A stretch of 64,000 nt of DNA from a bacterium (GCA_030602615.1 JAUVZM010000003.1:1-64000); one strand, 5' to 3'. Counted from the stretch's first letter, positions 54,184 to 62,542 are shown. Notes: generated from the letters alone by a model not told the origin. Program-made: numbers and translations.

Positions 54184-54540
54184 TCAACTCAAGACTGCTT
54201 TGGCCTGCTCGACCACGGCATCAAAGGCCTGGGGCTCTGCAACAGCCAGGTGCGCCAGTATCTTGCGGTCAAGCTCGACACCGGCCTTGCGCAGGCCACC
54301 AGTTAGCTGACTATAGGTCAGGCCGCGCTGGCGAGCGGCTGCGTTGATGCGGGCAATCCACAGCCGGCGGAAGTCGCGTTTTCTGACGCGCCGGTCACGC
54401 CAGGCGTAGTTGCCCGCCCGCATCAGTGTCTCCTTGGCACTGCCGAAAAAGCGGTGGCGACCGCCCCAGTAGCCCTTGGCTTGCTTGAGTACCTTCTTAT
54501 GCCGACGGCGTCGCGTCGGCCCGGTTTTCGTTCGTGGCAT
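54184..54540 (-). CDS. rplT: 50S ribosomal protein L20
   Basis: 118 residues, essentially standard length. It begins [20 protein letters not shown] and contains [20 protein letters not shown] and [20 protein letters not shown]. It binds 23S rRNA early in large-subunit assembly and in many bacteria represses its own operon through the infC leader. It is the last gene of infC-rpmI-rplT. Confidence 0.98.
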   Translation of the reverse strand: MPRTKTGPTRRRRHKKVLKQAKGYWGGRHRFFGSAKETLMRAGNYAWRDRRVRKRDFRRLWIARINAAARQRGLTYSQLTGGLRKAGVELDRKILAHLAVAEPQAFDAVVEQAKAVLS

Positions 54541-54592
54541 ATTCAGCTAACCTCTGAGTTTTTTATCTGACTGATCCGTCCAGGCGGTTGTT

Positions 54593-54796
54593 CTATTCAT
54601 ACGGCAGCAAGTCCGCAACGTGCTTGGCATCCCCAGCGCTGACTTCCTCGTCGTGACTGAGCCGCCGCTTGCGGTGGCGGGACTTCTTGGAAAGCAGGTG
54701 GCCCTGCCCGGTCTGCCGATGCATTAGCTTGCCACTGCCGGTCACCTTCAGGCGCTTGCTGGCCGCTTTTCTAGTCTTCATTTTGTTCTTGCCCAT
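54593..54796 (-). CDS. rpmI: 50S ribosomal protein L35
   Basis: 67 residues, basic. KMKTRKAASKRLKVTGSGKL and GHLLSKKSRHRKRRL are the L35 signature. The ATG at 54796 follows GAGGAG at 9 bases; the open frame upstream (to 54850) is not used. It sits between infC and rplT in the conserved order. Confidence 0.96.
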   Translation of the reverse strand: MGKNKMKTRKAASKRLKVTGSGKLMHRQTGQGHLLSKKSRHRKRRLSHDEEVSAGDAKHVADLLPYE

Positions 54797-54898
54797 AGCT
54801 ACTGTCTCCTCAATTCTCCCTGGTGCGCAATCTGACGCCCAGACTAACACCAGCCTGGGCGCGAGTTAGCTCGTTTGCCTAGCTATGATGATGAACAG

Positions 54899-55420
54899 TT
54901 ACTTGCTACTGTCGGGGCGGAGGATCATGATCATCTGGCGCCCCTCCATATGGGGCGGCGAATCGATTACTCCGGCCTCTTCGCATCCGTCAATGAACTT
55001 TTGAAGCTGCCGCCGGCCCAGATGCTTATGGCGCAGTTCCGGGCCGCGGAATATTATATTAAGTTTGACGTGATAACCATGCTCCAGAAATCTCACAGCT
55101 CGCTTGAGCTTAAAGTTGATATCGTGGGTTTCGGTGTTGGGGCGGACCCGAATAGTCTTTAGTCCGCCGCTTTTGGACTTCTGAGCTGCTTTCCTGGCCT
55201 TCTCCTGCTCGTAGCGGAACTTGCCGTAGTCCATTATGCGGCAGACCGGCGGGTCAGCACCAGGAGCTAGCTCAATGAGGTCAAGCTCTTGCCTTTGGGC
55301 CTCCGTCCGCGCCTGCTCGATGGGCATAACACCGATCTGCTCGCCTTCGGGGTCAATCAGGCGCACCTGCGGTGCCCGGATCCGTTCATTAACCCGATAT
55401 TTTTTGCGACTTATGAGCAT
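54899..55420 (-). CDS. infC: Translation initiation factor IF-3
   Basis: 173 residues. N-terminal domain RVNERIRAPQVRLIDPEGEQ, linker with the YGKFRYEQEKARKAAQKSK stretch, C-terminal domain with IRVRPNTETHDINFKLK and GPELRHKHLG. IF-3 prevents premature subunit joining and checks start codons. The first ATG (55420) sits only 3 bases after GAGGTGA, whereas an ATA two codons later is at the ideal 9-base distance and gives SRKKYRVNERIR, the normal beginning. infC often starts with a non-AUG codon, so ATA is a real alternative. First gene of the operon. Confidence 0.96.
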   Translation of the reverse strand: MLISRKKYRVNERIRAPQVRLIDPEGEQIGVMPIEQARTEAQRQELDLIELAPGADPPVCRIMDYGKFRYEQEKARKAAQKSKSGGLKTIRVRPNTETHDINFKLKRAVRFLEHGYHVKLNIIFRGPELRHKHLGRRQLQKFIDGCEEAGVIDSPPHMEGRQMIMILRPDSSK

Positions 55421-55485
55421 TCACCTCTGCTGCCAGCAGCCTTTTCCGTTAAATAACCCGACCATTCCCCTATCATAGAGGTGTA

Positions 55486-55514
55486 ATAATAGCATTGTCC
55501 GGTACGGATGTCAA
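55486..55514 (-). promoter_or_regulatory. Sigma-70 promoter of infC-rpmI-rplT
   Basis: Consensus TTGACA (55509-55514), 17-base spacer, TATTAT (55486-55491) on the minus strand. Transcription would start near 55479 with a leader of about 60 bases. Confidence 0.8.
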
Positions 55515-55545
55515 GAGGGTGACACTGGCAACACCCCCCCAACGT

Positions 55546-56760
55546 CTACAACATACAACACTTCTTGTATTTCTTGCCGCTGCCACATGGGCAGGGGTCG
55601 TTGCGCCCTACATTCTCATAATCAACAGCCGCGTCTCTCTGTTGGGCCAGCCAGCGGCGCGCCCGGCGCTCAAGCTGCTGGCGGCTGTACGCGAAGAACT
55701 GCTGATAACCAGCGCACAGGTAGCTGGGCACAGAGGCATCGTCGGAATATGCCAGGCGATTCTTTGGGCAGCCGCCTCGGCATATCCACAACCACTCGCA
55801 CTCCTGGCACTTTTCGCTTAATTCCGATTTGCGCTGGGCAAACTGAGCAAATCTTTCTTGCTTCACCAACTCCCGTAGCGGCGTCTGCCTCAGATTGCCC
55901 AACTTCCACTGCGGTTCGACGAAAAAGTCACAGCAGTAGACATCGCCGTTGTGCTCCACCACCACATAGCTGCCGCACTGCTCGCGCAGCTGACACGAGG
56001 GCGGCTGGGCGCCTGCGTAGATCGTCATCAGATCGTCGAACAGCCGCACGTGCACCTGCGGTTGAGCCTCCTGCGACCACAAGTCAAGAATCCCGCACAG
56101 AAAATCGCCCCAATCATGCGGGTCAATGGAAAAATCAGCCAGCTTGCCGGTGGCAGGGTCATTCTCAACCAGCGGAATGAACTGCAGATATTCCAGCGCC
56201 AGCTCCTCAGTCAAATATGTGTAGACTTCCTCAGGCCGGTGAACACTGACCGGCGTGACCATCGTCAGACAGTTGTGCTCCACGCGGTGGGCCTGGAGCC
56301 TGTCCAGTGCGGCGATGACCTGCTCGTGGCTGCCCTTCTCGGAAGGATAGATGCGAAAGTGGTCGTGGATCTGGGGGGAGCCGTCAATGCTGATACCAAC
56401 CAGGAACTTATACTCGGCCAGGAACTGACACCAGTCCTCATCCAACAGGATGCCGTTTGTTTGCAGGGAGTTGGAGACCCGCTGGCCGCTTCGCCCCAAT
56501 TTCTGCTGATAGTCAACCACCCGCCGGAAAAAGTCCAGCCCCATCAACGTCGGCTCGCCGCCCTGCCAGGCAAAAGCGACCTGCTCGCCACTCATCGCCA
56601 TATACTGGCCGATGAACTCCTCCAGCACCTCATCGGACATCCGGTGACGGGGGCTGTCCGGATACAGCTCCGCCTTCGGGCGGTAGAAGCAATACGTGCA
56701 GGCCAGGTTACAGTCCGGCCCGACCGGCTTGACCAAAACTCCAATATCTTGAGCAGGCAT
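55546..56760 (-). CDS. Anaerobic sulfatase-maturating enzyme (radical SAM/SPASM) with SEC-C tail
   Basis: 404 residues. Radical SAM cluster motif CNLACTYC (Cys17, 21, 24), AWQGGEPTLMGLDFF, SLQTNGILLDEDW and the catalytic-type aspartate in VGISIDGS. The C-terminal SPASM region has C-x2-C clusters (CGSYVVVEHNGDVYCCDFF, KCQECEWLWICRGGCP) for two auxiliary [4Fe-4S] clusters. It oxidises a Cys (or Ser) to formylglycine in sulfatases. The last ~20 residues are a SEC-C metal motif (GRNDPCPCGSGKKYKKCC), unusual for this family. A -10 box lies only ~12 bases before the ATG and no Shine-Dalgarno is seen. Confidence 0.9.
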   Translation of the reverse strand: MPAQDIGVLVKPVGPDCNLACTYCFYRPKAELYPDSPRHRMSDEVLEEFIGQYMAMSGEQVAFAWQGGEPTLMGLDFFRRVVDYQQKLGRSGQRVSNSLQTNGILLDEDWCQFLAEYKFLVGISIDGSPQIHDHFRIYPSEKGSHEQVIAALDRLQAHRVEHNCLTMVTPVSVHRPEEVYTYLTEELALEYLQFIPLVENDPATGKLADFSIDPHDWGDFLCGILDLWSQEAQPQVHVRLFDDLMTIYAGAQPPSCQLREQCGSYVVVEHNGDVYCCDFFVEPQWKLGNLRQTPLRELVKQERFAQFAQRKSELSEKCQECEWLWICRGGCPKNRLAYSDDASVPSYLCAGYQQFFAYSRQQLERRARRWLAQQRDAAVDYENVGRNDPCPCGSGKKYKKCCML

Positions 56761-56771
56761 AGCGAATAGAT

Positions 56772-56777
56772 ATTATA
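56772..56777 (-). promoter_or_regulatory. -10 box of a probable leaderless promoter for the sulfatase maturase
   Basis: Minus-strand TATAAT (56772-56777) with a poor -35 (CTTTAC) 18 bases upstream. Transcription would start about 5 bases before the ATG at 56760, giving an mRNA without a ribosome-binding leader. Confidence 0.45.
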
Positions 56778-56929
56778 TGTCCTTTTCCGACGGCGGTAAA
56801 GCCGGCAGCCAGTGACGGTCAGGCGATGCTGCAAGGAAGCCACAATCGTCTGGTCAAGGGGAGTGACCGGGTGGGCGTTGTTGATAGGAGCTTTTGGTGC
56901 CGCTGGAGTAGGCTTGGTGGCGCTGTGGG

Positions 56930-57124
56930 CTATTCGCATCCTGCGGGGGGGCTATCTGATCCACTCATGGTGTCCGCAACGCTGCTGACCTGGGTATCGA
57001 CAGCGCTGCCCAGTTGTCCCCAGGTCGTTACACATGCTGCGGCAATCAGCATCAACAGCAACGTATATTCCACAGTGGTCAGCCCCGCCTCGTCAGTCCA
57101 CAGTTCCTTGATTCTCTGCAGCAT
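56930..57124 (-). CDS. Flp family type IVb pilin precursor
   Basis: 64 residues. Short basic/acidic leader (MLQRIKELWTDEAG) cleaved after Gly14, then LTTVEYTLLLMLIAAACV with Glu at mature position +5 and a hydrophobic helix, the Flp/Fap hallmark. The C-terminus is short and Ser-rich. The AGGAG directly abuts the ATG, so translation may be weak or a different start may be used. No tad/cpa assembly genes are in the window; the pilin would need machinery encoded elsewhere. Confidence 0.85.
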   Translation of the reverse strand: MLQRIKELWTDEAGLTTVEYTLLLMLIAAACVTTWGQLGSAVDTQVSSVADTMSGSDSPPAGCE

Positions 57125-57262
57125 CTCCTGGCCTGCTCTCGTGATATGCGTCCGGCGGTCCGGCAGAGATGGCTTTGCAAGTGTATAATCGGTCGTTGGG
57201 GCAAGGTTCTTTACAGCCCAGCATCTGGCTTCTCGGGCTTTTCCATCCGCCGCCACCGGCGC

Positions 57263-57291
57263 GTGACAGCATTTGTGACATAATGTAGAAT
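57263..57291 (+). promoter_or_regulatory. Predicted promoter of the 57.4-kb TPR membrane protein
   Basis: GTGACA (57263-57268), 17-base spacer, TAGAAT (57286-57291). Leader of about 90 bases. The rest of the gap from the pilin gene shows nothing else I can support. Confidence 0.5.
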
Positions 57292-57388
57292 AAGAAGCGT
57301 AGAATGTGCGGTTTGCTGCTAGCCGGGCCGAATCAGGCAGAGTCTGCTGGAACGTACCAATGGAGTGCGAGGAGGGGGCAAGCAAGTT

Positions 57389-59116
57389 ATGAAGGCAGCC
57401 AAACTCACTGCCATCTTGTTGGCAGCCGCCATAATGCTGCTGGTGGCAGTGCCGCAACTGCGCGGCACCCTGGACCTTCTGCGGTACAATCCTCTTACCG
57501 GACAAGGCACATGGCTGAAAAAGGCCGAAGTGGAGCGGGTGGTCAAGCAGCACCCACAAGACCCGCGGATGTGGCTGGCTTTCGCCGAGTGCGGCGCCAG
57601 CTCACAGCGGGGGACTGTGTGGGAGCGCACGGGGCCGTGGGACCAGTCCTGGTCGCCCCGGCCGGCGTATGAAAGAGCAATCTCGCTGGCCCCCGACTCC
57701 CCAGTCCCGTATTCGCGATATGCCATATACCTGCTGGCCGACACCGGCGTGCTAACCCGCGAAGAACGTGGTGTTGAGAGGGAAGAAGAGTTCCAGCGAA
57801 CTGCCACCCAGGTTGCCAATCTACGCGAGGCCGAGAGCCTGCTGCAAAAAGCCGGCGCGCTGCAGTCGGACAATGCTGCCTGCGACTATCTGCTCGCCTA
57901 TATCTATCTGGCCCAGCATAAGGACGAACAGGCGTTCGCCGTCTTGCGCCAGGGCATCAGTAAGCCTCGCTGGGACACATACAGCCAGGTCGCAGCCACT
58001 GCCGTTCTCCGTCTGCTGGACGCCACTGGCTCAGCTTCGCCGCTGCTCGAGACCCACGCGTTGAATATAGCAGTGTCCAACGGTATCCACATCACTGCCA
58101 AGTTGCGGAGTTTATCGTGGACACTTAGCGGCATGGGCGAACGCTCGCAAAACAGCGCCCAGCACCAGAAAGCCATTCTGTGTTACGAGGCGGCAGTGCA
58201 CTTGGGTTACGTCATGCGCAAAGATGCCTATACCGTGATCGACGGCCTCGTTGCTATCGCGGTAACAGCTATACCTTCAGGACCTTTTCTTTCCGAAGAG
58301 GAACGGCAAAAGATACTGAACGAGACGCAGAAGCAGCAGCAATACTTCGACCGCCAGCAGGACGAGCGCATGAGGCGCATGGAAGAGGCGCGCGTTGCCA
58401 ACTTCGCTGCCTACATGCGCACCCACGGCCGGGCCGACCTGGCTGGCTTTTACCAGAAAGAAGTGCAGGCCGCCAACCAGTGGCTAGAGGAATGCCGCGC
58501 CGCAGCGGACACCGAAGTTTCTCCTGCGATCTTCTTGTACGGATGGCCGCGCTACAGCCGTCTCCTATGGCTACAAACCGGGCTGCTGCTGGCTCTATGG
58601 CTGTTGGTAGGACTAATCTCACTTGTCGTGCGATACTGGCGCGAGCCGCGTGCCGGCCTTGCCTGGCCTTGGTGGCAGTGGCTGCTGCTGATCGGCGTTC
58701 TGTTGGTGGGCATACGACTGGTGGCCCCGTGGGCAGAGCTGCATGTGTACTCATACTTCTATGCCCAGCCCTATGCCTATCCTATCTACATGCCGGCGGC
58801 AATCTTCGGCCTGTCATTGACAATTGCGGCCTGGCTGGTCGCGGCATTGGTGGTGACGCTGGTAAAGCGCGCCCGGCAGGTGCCTGCCCAGCGCCTCGGC
58901 AAAGCCCGAACTTATCTAGCGACTCTGCGCATGCTGGTGCCCGTTACCTTCGCAGCGCTCTTCTTGCTGTCCGTCATTTCTCTGTGGCCAGCGTGCCAGA
59001 GCATCAAGCCCTGGCGCGACCAAACCCGCGCCGAGATTCAGCAGGGCGAGGTGCACTATATGGGTATCGGTGCTACCAACCCCACGAAGCACGAGCCACC
59101 TGATCCTGGATATTGA
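57389..59116 (+). CDS. Membrane protein with extracytoplasmic TPR-like region, unknown function
   Basis: 575 residues. N-terminal helix (LTAILLAAAIMLLVAVPQL), then a large extracytoplasmic region with TPR-like helix pairs (WLAFAECGASSQRG; AYERAISLAPDSPVPYSRYA; LREAESLLQKAGALQSDNAA; AIYLAQHKDEQ-type) and a coiled coil (LNETQKQQQYFDRQQDERMR). The C-terminal part has about four transmembrane helices (WLQTGLLLALWLLVGLISLV; WWQWLLLIGVLLVGIRLVAP; IFGLSLTIAAWLVAALVVTL; LVPVTFAALFLLSVISL). No catalytic motif recognised. Its architecture resembles O-antigen ligase-adjacent or envelope scaffold proteins, but this is a guess. Confidence 0.72.
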   Translation: MKAAKLTAILLAAAIMLLVAVPQLRGTLDLLRYNPLTGQGTWLKKAEVERVVKQHPQDPRMWLAFAECGASSQRGTVWERTGPWDQSWSPRPAYERAISLAPDSPVPYSRYAIYLLADTGVLTREERGVEREEEFQRTATQVANLREAESLLQKAGALQSDNAACDYLLAYIYLAQHKDEQAFAVLRQGISKPRWDTYSQVAATAVLRLLDATGSASPLLETHALNIAVSNGIHITAKLRSLSWTLSGMGERSQNSAQHQKAILCYEAAVHLGYVMRKDAYTVIDGLVAIAVTAIPSGPFLSEEERQKILNETQKQQQYFDRQQDERMRRMEEARVANFAAYMRTHGRADLAGFYQKEVQAANQWLEECRAAADTEVSPAIFLYGWPRYSRLLWLQTGLLLALWLLVGLISLVVRYWREPRAGLAWPWWQWLLLIGVLLVGIRLVAPWAELHVYSYFYAQPYAYPIYMPAAIFGLSLTIAAWLVAALVVTLVKRARQVPAQRLGKARTYLATLRMLVPVTFAALFLLSVISLWPACQSIKPWRDQTRAEIQQGEVHYMGIGATNPTKHEPPDPGY

Positions 59117-59139
59117 TCGGCTCCGGGGTGGGCAAGCAC

Positions 59140-60750
59140 TCACAAAGCCGCCGCGTGGCGGCCGGCGTTTGGGTCGCCCGCCGCGTAGATAGTGCCAGTA
59201 TCCGGGTCAAGGTAGATCATAACCGGGCTGGCAATGGCCTCGGAGGTGGTCGAAAGACTGTGGCCGCGACTCTCCAGCTCACTACGGACCTCACCGGGAA
59301 TATCACAGTTGACCCGTAAGCTGCCCGGCGCCTTAAAAGCACGATCCCGGTCCGGATCAGAATCAAACGAGTTTTCCATATGATCGGTGTTAAAGCGCGG
59401 CTGGGTCACCGCCTCTGCTGGCATCATACCAAGCTCGATGTGATTAAGCAATACGTTCAGAGTGGTCTGGTCCTGGAGATCGCCGCCGGCCACACTGATA
59501 GCCACAGCCGGCTTGCCGTCTCTGGTGACCAGGGTGGGCGTCAGGGTGATGCAGGGGCGCTTGCCTGGCTGGATGCAGTTGGGATGCCCGGCGGTGGTGT
59601 TCAAGCATCTGAGCCGATTGCCCTGCACGACTCCGGTCCTTGGGTCGGGCTGATTTTCCGCCAGGTTGCAACTGGGCGTGGCTGCCACCACATTTCCCCA
59701 GCGATCAGCGACCACACAGGTGGTCGTATCAGAAATCGGAGTCCTGACTGGATTCTCGTCGGGCGAGGGCATATCTGCAAGCGCATTCATATCGTAGGGG
59801 TCACCGGGACGGCGCTCCAGCGATGCCTGGCCCATATCCAGCAGTGTACGGCGGATATCGGTATATTCGCCCGAAAGAAGCTCAGCCAGCGGAACACTGG
59901 CAAAGTCCGGGTCGCCGTAGTACCTGTCGCGGTCGGCATACGCCAGCTTCATCGCCTCGGTCAGCAGGTGGATGTAGTCCGGCGAGAGGTGCCCCATCTG
60001 TGATAGATTGTAGCCCTCGGCAAGTCGCAGAACCTGACAGAGCACCGGCCCCTGGGTCCAGGTGTTGCACTTGTGCACGACATAGCCCCGATAGCTAACT
60101 GAGACCGGGTCCTCGACAGTGGTCGCGTGATGCTCCAGGTCGCGCTTGCGCAAGAACGAACCGACGTTCTGGTACCAGACTACCAGGTCATCGGCTATAT
60201 CGCCCTTATAGAAGCGGTCGCGGGCCGCTCGCAGTTTCTCCTCGCGGCTGCCCGGTGTCTCCTGCTCACGCTGGGCCATCTTGCGCAGCGTCGCCGCCAG
60301 CTTAGGATGCCACCAACTTTCGCCGGCATCCAGCAGAGCCAGCGCTGGCGCCACCACCTCCGCAAAACTCCTGGTCCCGTATAGCTCCAGGACTGTTAGA
60401 CACAAGTGGACAGTACCCGGCGTGGGCATGGCTCTATAGCTGCCTTCATCGGGGATCCCGTTGGCGTAGTACCAGTCAATAGCGCTCTGATCCAGCGGCG
60501 CCCGCCCCATGCCACACAGAACTTTTACCTCCTGACGGCTGGCGTCGTAGATGATTAGAGGAATCTCCCCGCCAATAGCACACCAACCATAATCTGTTAC
60601 CGTCAGGGCAAACAACGTTGCCGCCGCCGCATCAGCGGCGTTGCCCCCCTGCTCGAGCAGATGGATGCCTGCCGCGACCGCTCCACTTCCTCCGGCAGCT
60701 ACTGCCCCTGCTTGGCCTGAGGCTTGCCAGCTTATTGCGTTGTCTTTCAT
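59140..60750 (-). CDS. Gamma-glutamyltransferase family protein (Ntn hydrolase)
   Basis: 536 residues. Opening segment VAAGGSGAVAAGIHLLEQGG, NAADAAAATLFALTVTD, then the autoprocessing site TTTCVVADRWGNVVAATPS, where the first Thr of the mature small subunit lies (family: T-T-H/x). Later GKRPCITLTPTL and AVAISVAGGDLQDQTTLNVL (GG-loop), AAEAVTQPRF. The enzyme hydrolyses or transfers gamma-glutamyl groups (glutathione or a related peptide). No signal peptide is visible, so it could be cytoplasmic, resembling amidase-like GGT homologues. ATG at 60750 follows GGGAGG. Confidence 0.88.
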   Translation of the reverse strand: MKDNAISWQASGQAGAVAAGGSGAVAAGIHLLEQGGNAADAAAATLFALTVTDYGWCAIGGEIPLIIYDASRQEVKVLCGMGRAPLDQSAIDWYYANGIPDEGSYRAMPTPGTVHLCLTVLELYGTRSFAEVVAPALALLDAGESWWHPKLAATLRKMAQREQETPGSREEKLRAARDRFYKGDIADDLVVWYQNVGSFLRKRDLEHHATTVEDPVSVSYRGYVVHKCNTWTQGPVLCQVLRLAEGYNLSQMGHLSPDYIHLLTEAMKLAYADRDRYYGDPDFASVPLAELLSGEYTDIRRTLLDMGQASLERRPGDPYDMNALADMPSPDENPVRTPISDTTTCVVADRWGNVVAATPSCNLAENQPDPRTGVVQGNRLRCLNTTAGHPNCIQPGKRPCITLTPTLVTRDGKPAVAISVAGGDLQDQTTLNVLLNHIELGMMPAEAVTQPRFNTDHMENSFDSDPDRDRAFKAPGSLRVNCDIPGEVRSELESRGHSLSTTSEAIASPVMIYLDPDTGTIYAAGDPNAGRHAAAL

Positions 60751-60776
60751 CAAAACCTCCCAATTATCTTATGCTT

Positions 60777-60805
60777 AACATACTCTGTCCCTCTACTCCC
60801 GTCAA
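60777..60805 (-). promoter_or_regulatory. Predicted sigma-70 promoter of the gamma-glutamyltransferase gene
   Basis: Minus-strand TTGACG (60800-60805), 17-base spacer, TATGTT (60777-60782). Start near 60770, leaving a leader of about 20 bases that includes the GGGAGG site. Confidence 0.65.
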
Positions 60806-60883
60806 GCCGATAGTGGCAAACTACCACGCCCCAGGCCGAACTTACCTCCTCGACATTTTCCCGCGTATGTAGTAGCGTACACT

Positions 60884-60907
60884 ACGAGTAGTATTCAAAC
60901 TACTCGT
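60884..60907. promoter_or_regulatory. Perfect 9-bp inverted repeat, candidate operator between ggt-like and mttB-like genes
   Basis: ACGAGTAGT (60884-60892) and ACTACTCGT (60899-60907) are exact reverse complements with a 6-base spacer (ATTCAA). It lies in the 269-base divergent intergenic region, about 25 bases before the leader ORF and 110 bases before the MttB-family gene. A GTAG...CTAC half-match just upstream (60870-60884) could be a second weaker half-site. The geometry fits a dimeric helix-turn-helix repressor, but an RNA hairpin cannot be excluded. Confidence 0.65.
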
Positions 60908-60931
60908 AATCTACAAGAAGAGGAGAGCAGC

Positions 60932-61018
60932 ATGCGTCTGCGATTGTTGTTGCCACAGAGCATATCGGTAGTGGTACAGCTTTGCGGGGTGCGACATTAC
61001 GATATTGAGGTGAGATGA
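60932..61018 (+). CDS. Possible 28-residue leader peptide upstream of the MttB-family gene
   Basis: The ATG at 60932 has a strong AGAGGAGAG site and opens a 28-residue frame (MRLRLLLPQSISVVVQLCGV and eight more) that ends with a TGA one base before the ATG of the next gene. The tight spacing (TGAAATG) suggests translational coupling. It is hydrophobic in the middle and basic at the start. It may be a regulatory leader ORF or chance; no family is recognisable at this length. Confidence 0.35.
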   Translation: MRLRLLLPQSISVVVQLCGVRHYDIEVR

Positions 61019-61019
61019 A

Positions 61020-62507
61020 ATGCTCAGGGGCGTTCTGAAGGTCATAGACAAAGAGCAGATGGACCGGCTTCATGAGGGCATACTTAATGTCCTGGAGAAT
61101 ACCGGGCTGCGCATTCGCGGCCCGGCGCTGTTAGAGGCGCTGGCTGGTGCCGGATGCAGGGTCGACTTCGAGCAGCAGCGGGCCTGGTTTCGGCCGGATC
61201 TGGTGGAAAAGCAGATTGCAGCTCAGCGTGGCCGCTACAAAATGGTGCGCTCGTCGCTGTGGTATGCCTTCTGTCGTAAAATGCCCGAAGAGGATGTGGC
61301 TTGGCCGGACGAATTCTCTGTAGATTTCGGCTGGGCCACGCCGCAGATCTATGACTATCCGACCGGACAGTATCGCCAGGCTACCCGGCAGGATCAAATC
61401 GAGATGATCAAGCTCGGCAATGCCCTGGATGAAGTCAAGGCTATCAATGCCCCGTTCATCTGTGGCGATTTCGATCCCAGGATCGAGATCATCGAATCTG
61501 CCCGCCTCCTTCTGTTGAACACCAGCAAACCTGGATGGGTCGGTACAAGCTGTGCCGCGGAAGTCAAGTACCTGGCAGAGCTGGCCGCGCTGGCCACAGA
61601 CGGCGACGAGGAAGTCCTTCGTTCAGCGCCGCCTATCTTTGTGAGTGCCTACTGTACCAGCTCACCGCTGAAAATCGACACCCGCTCCTGCGAAGTCCTT
61701 ACCGAGGCGTTGAAGTACAAGTTTCCTGTAAACTTCGCCCCCATGCCCATCTTGGGAGGCACCACGCCCGTCACCCCGGCTGGCAGTGTCATCATTGCCG
61801 CGGCGGAGATTCTGGGTGGCATCACAGCGGCCTCACTGATTGATCCGGACGTATACTACTATGCTAGCAGCATAACTGGCGAGATGGATATGAAGACCAC
61901 ACAGGTCTGTTATGCGACTCCGGCAGCTATCCTCACCGATGCCGCCTTGCATCAACTATTTCGCTACAAATATGGTCTGGTGTTGAATGTGGAGCCGGGA
62001 TATGTGGAAGCCAAATGTCCGGGGCTTCAAGCAGCGTTTATGAAAACCTATCGGCAGATGGCACTTGGGTGCACTACGGCCTCCTCTCTGCCCATCGGCG
62101 TACTGGACAACGCGGCGGTGTTCTCGCCCACTCAGGCGATGATTGATCTTGACCTAAACAAAGCGATATACAAGTTCGCCCAGGGAATAGAGGTCAACGA
62201 CGAGACGATGTGCCTGGATTTGATTAATGAACTCGAATTCGGCGAGAAGAAAGGCGCATACATCGAAACTGAACATACTTTCAAGCATTTCCGTGATGTG
62301 CTGTGGGATCCCAAGTACTTGGACCGGACATATCGCAAAAAAACTTCTCTGGAGCCAGCCACCCAGGAATCAAAATTACTGGAGAAGGCCGATCAGACCT
62401 GGCGGGAGCTTGTAGCGTCGCAAGAGCCTCCTGAGCTTGCTCCCGAATTCGTAGCCGAGGTAGACCGGATCGTAGCAGCAGCGAGAAAGGAATTGCTCGG
62501 GGAATAG
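61020..62507 (+). CDS. Trimethylamine/glycine betaine methyltransferase (MttB) family protein, non-pyrrolysine
   Basis: 495 residues of the MttB TIM-barrel family. Typical stretches are VLENTGLRIRGPALLEAL near the N-terminus, NAPFICGDFDPRIEIIESAR, PILGGTTPVTPAGSVIIAAA, GEMDMKTTQVCYATP and the C-terminal HRDVLWDPKYLDRT-like segment (HFRDVLWDPKYLDR). There is no in-frame amber codon, so it belongs to the non-Pyl branch, which includes glycine betaine, carnitine or proline betaine:corrinoid methyltransferases. A partner corrinoid protein is not visible within the window. A GAGGTGAG site precedes the ATG. The next gene follows 35 bases later. Confidence 0.88.
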   Translation: MLRGVLKVIDKEQMDRLHEGILNVLENTGLRIRGPALLEALAGAGCRVDFEQQRAWFRPDLVEKQIAAQRGRYKMVRSSLWYAFCRKMPEEDVAWPDEFSVDFGWATPQIYDYPTGQYRQATRQDQIEMIKLGNALDEVKAINAPFICGDFDPRIEIIESARLLLLNTSKPGWVGTSCAAEVKYLAELAALATDGDEEVLRSAPPIFVSAYCTSSPLKIDTRSCEVLTEALKYKFPVNFAPMPILGGTTPVTPAGSVIIAAAEILGGITAASLIDPDVYYYASSITGEMDMKTTQVCYATPAAILTDAALHQLFRYKYGLVLNVEPGYVEAKCPGLQAAFMKTYRQMALGCTTASSLPIGVLDNAAVFSPTQAMIDLDLNKAIYKFAQGIEVNDETMCLDLINELEFGEKKGAYIETEHTFKHFRDVLWDPKYLDRTYRKKTSLEPATQESKLLEKADQTWRELVASQEPPELAPEFVAEVDRIVAAARKELLGE

Positions 62508-62542
62508 CCACATAGCCGAGTATATACGCAAAGAGGATTCAT

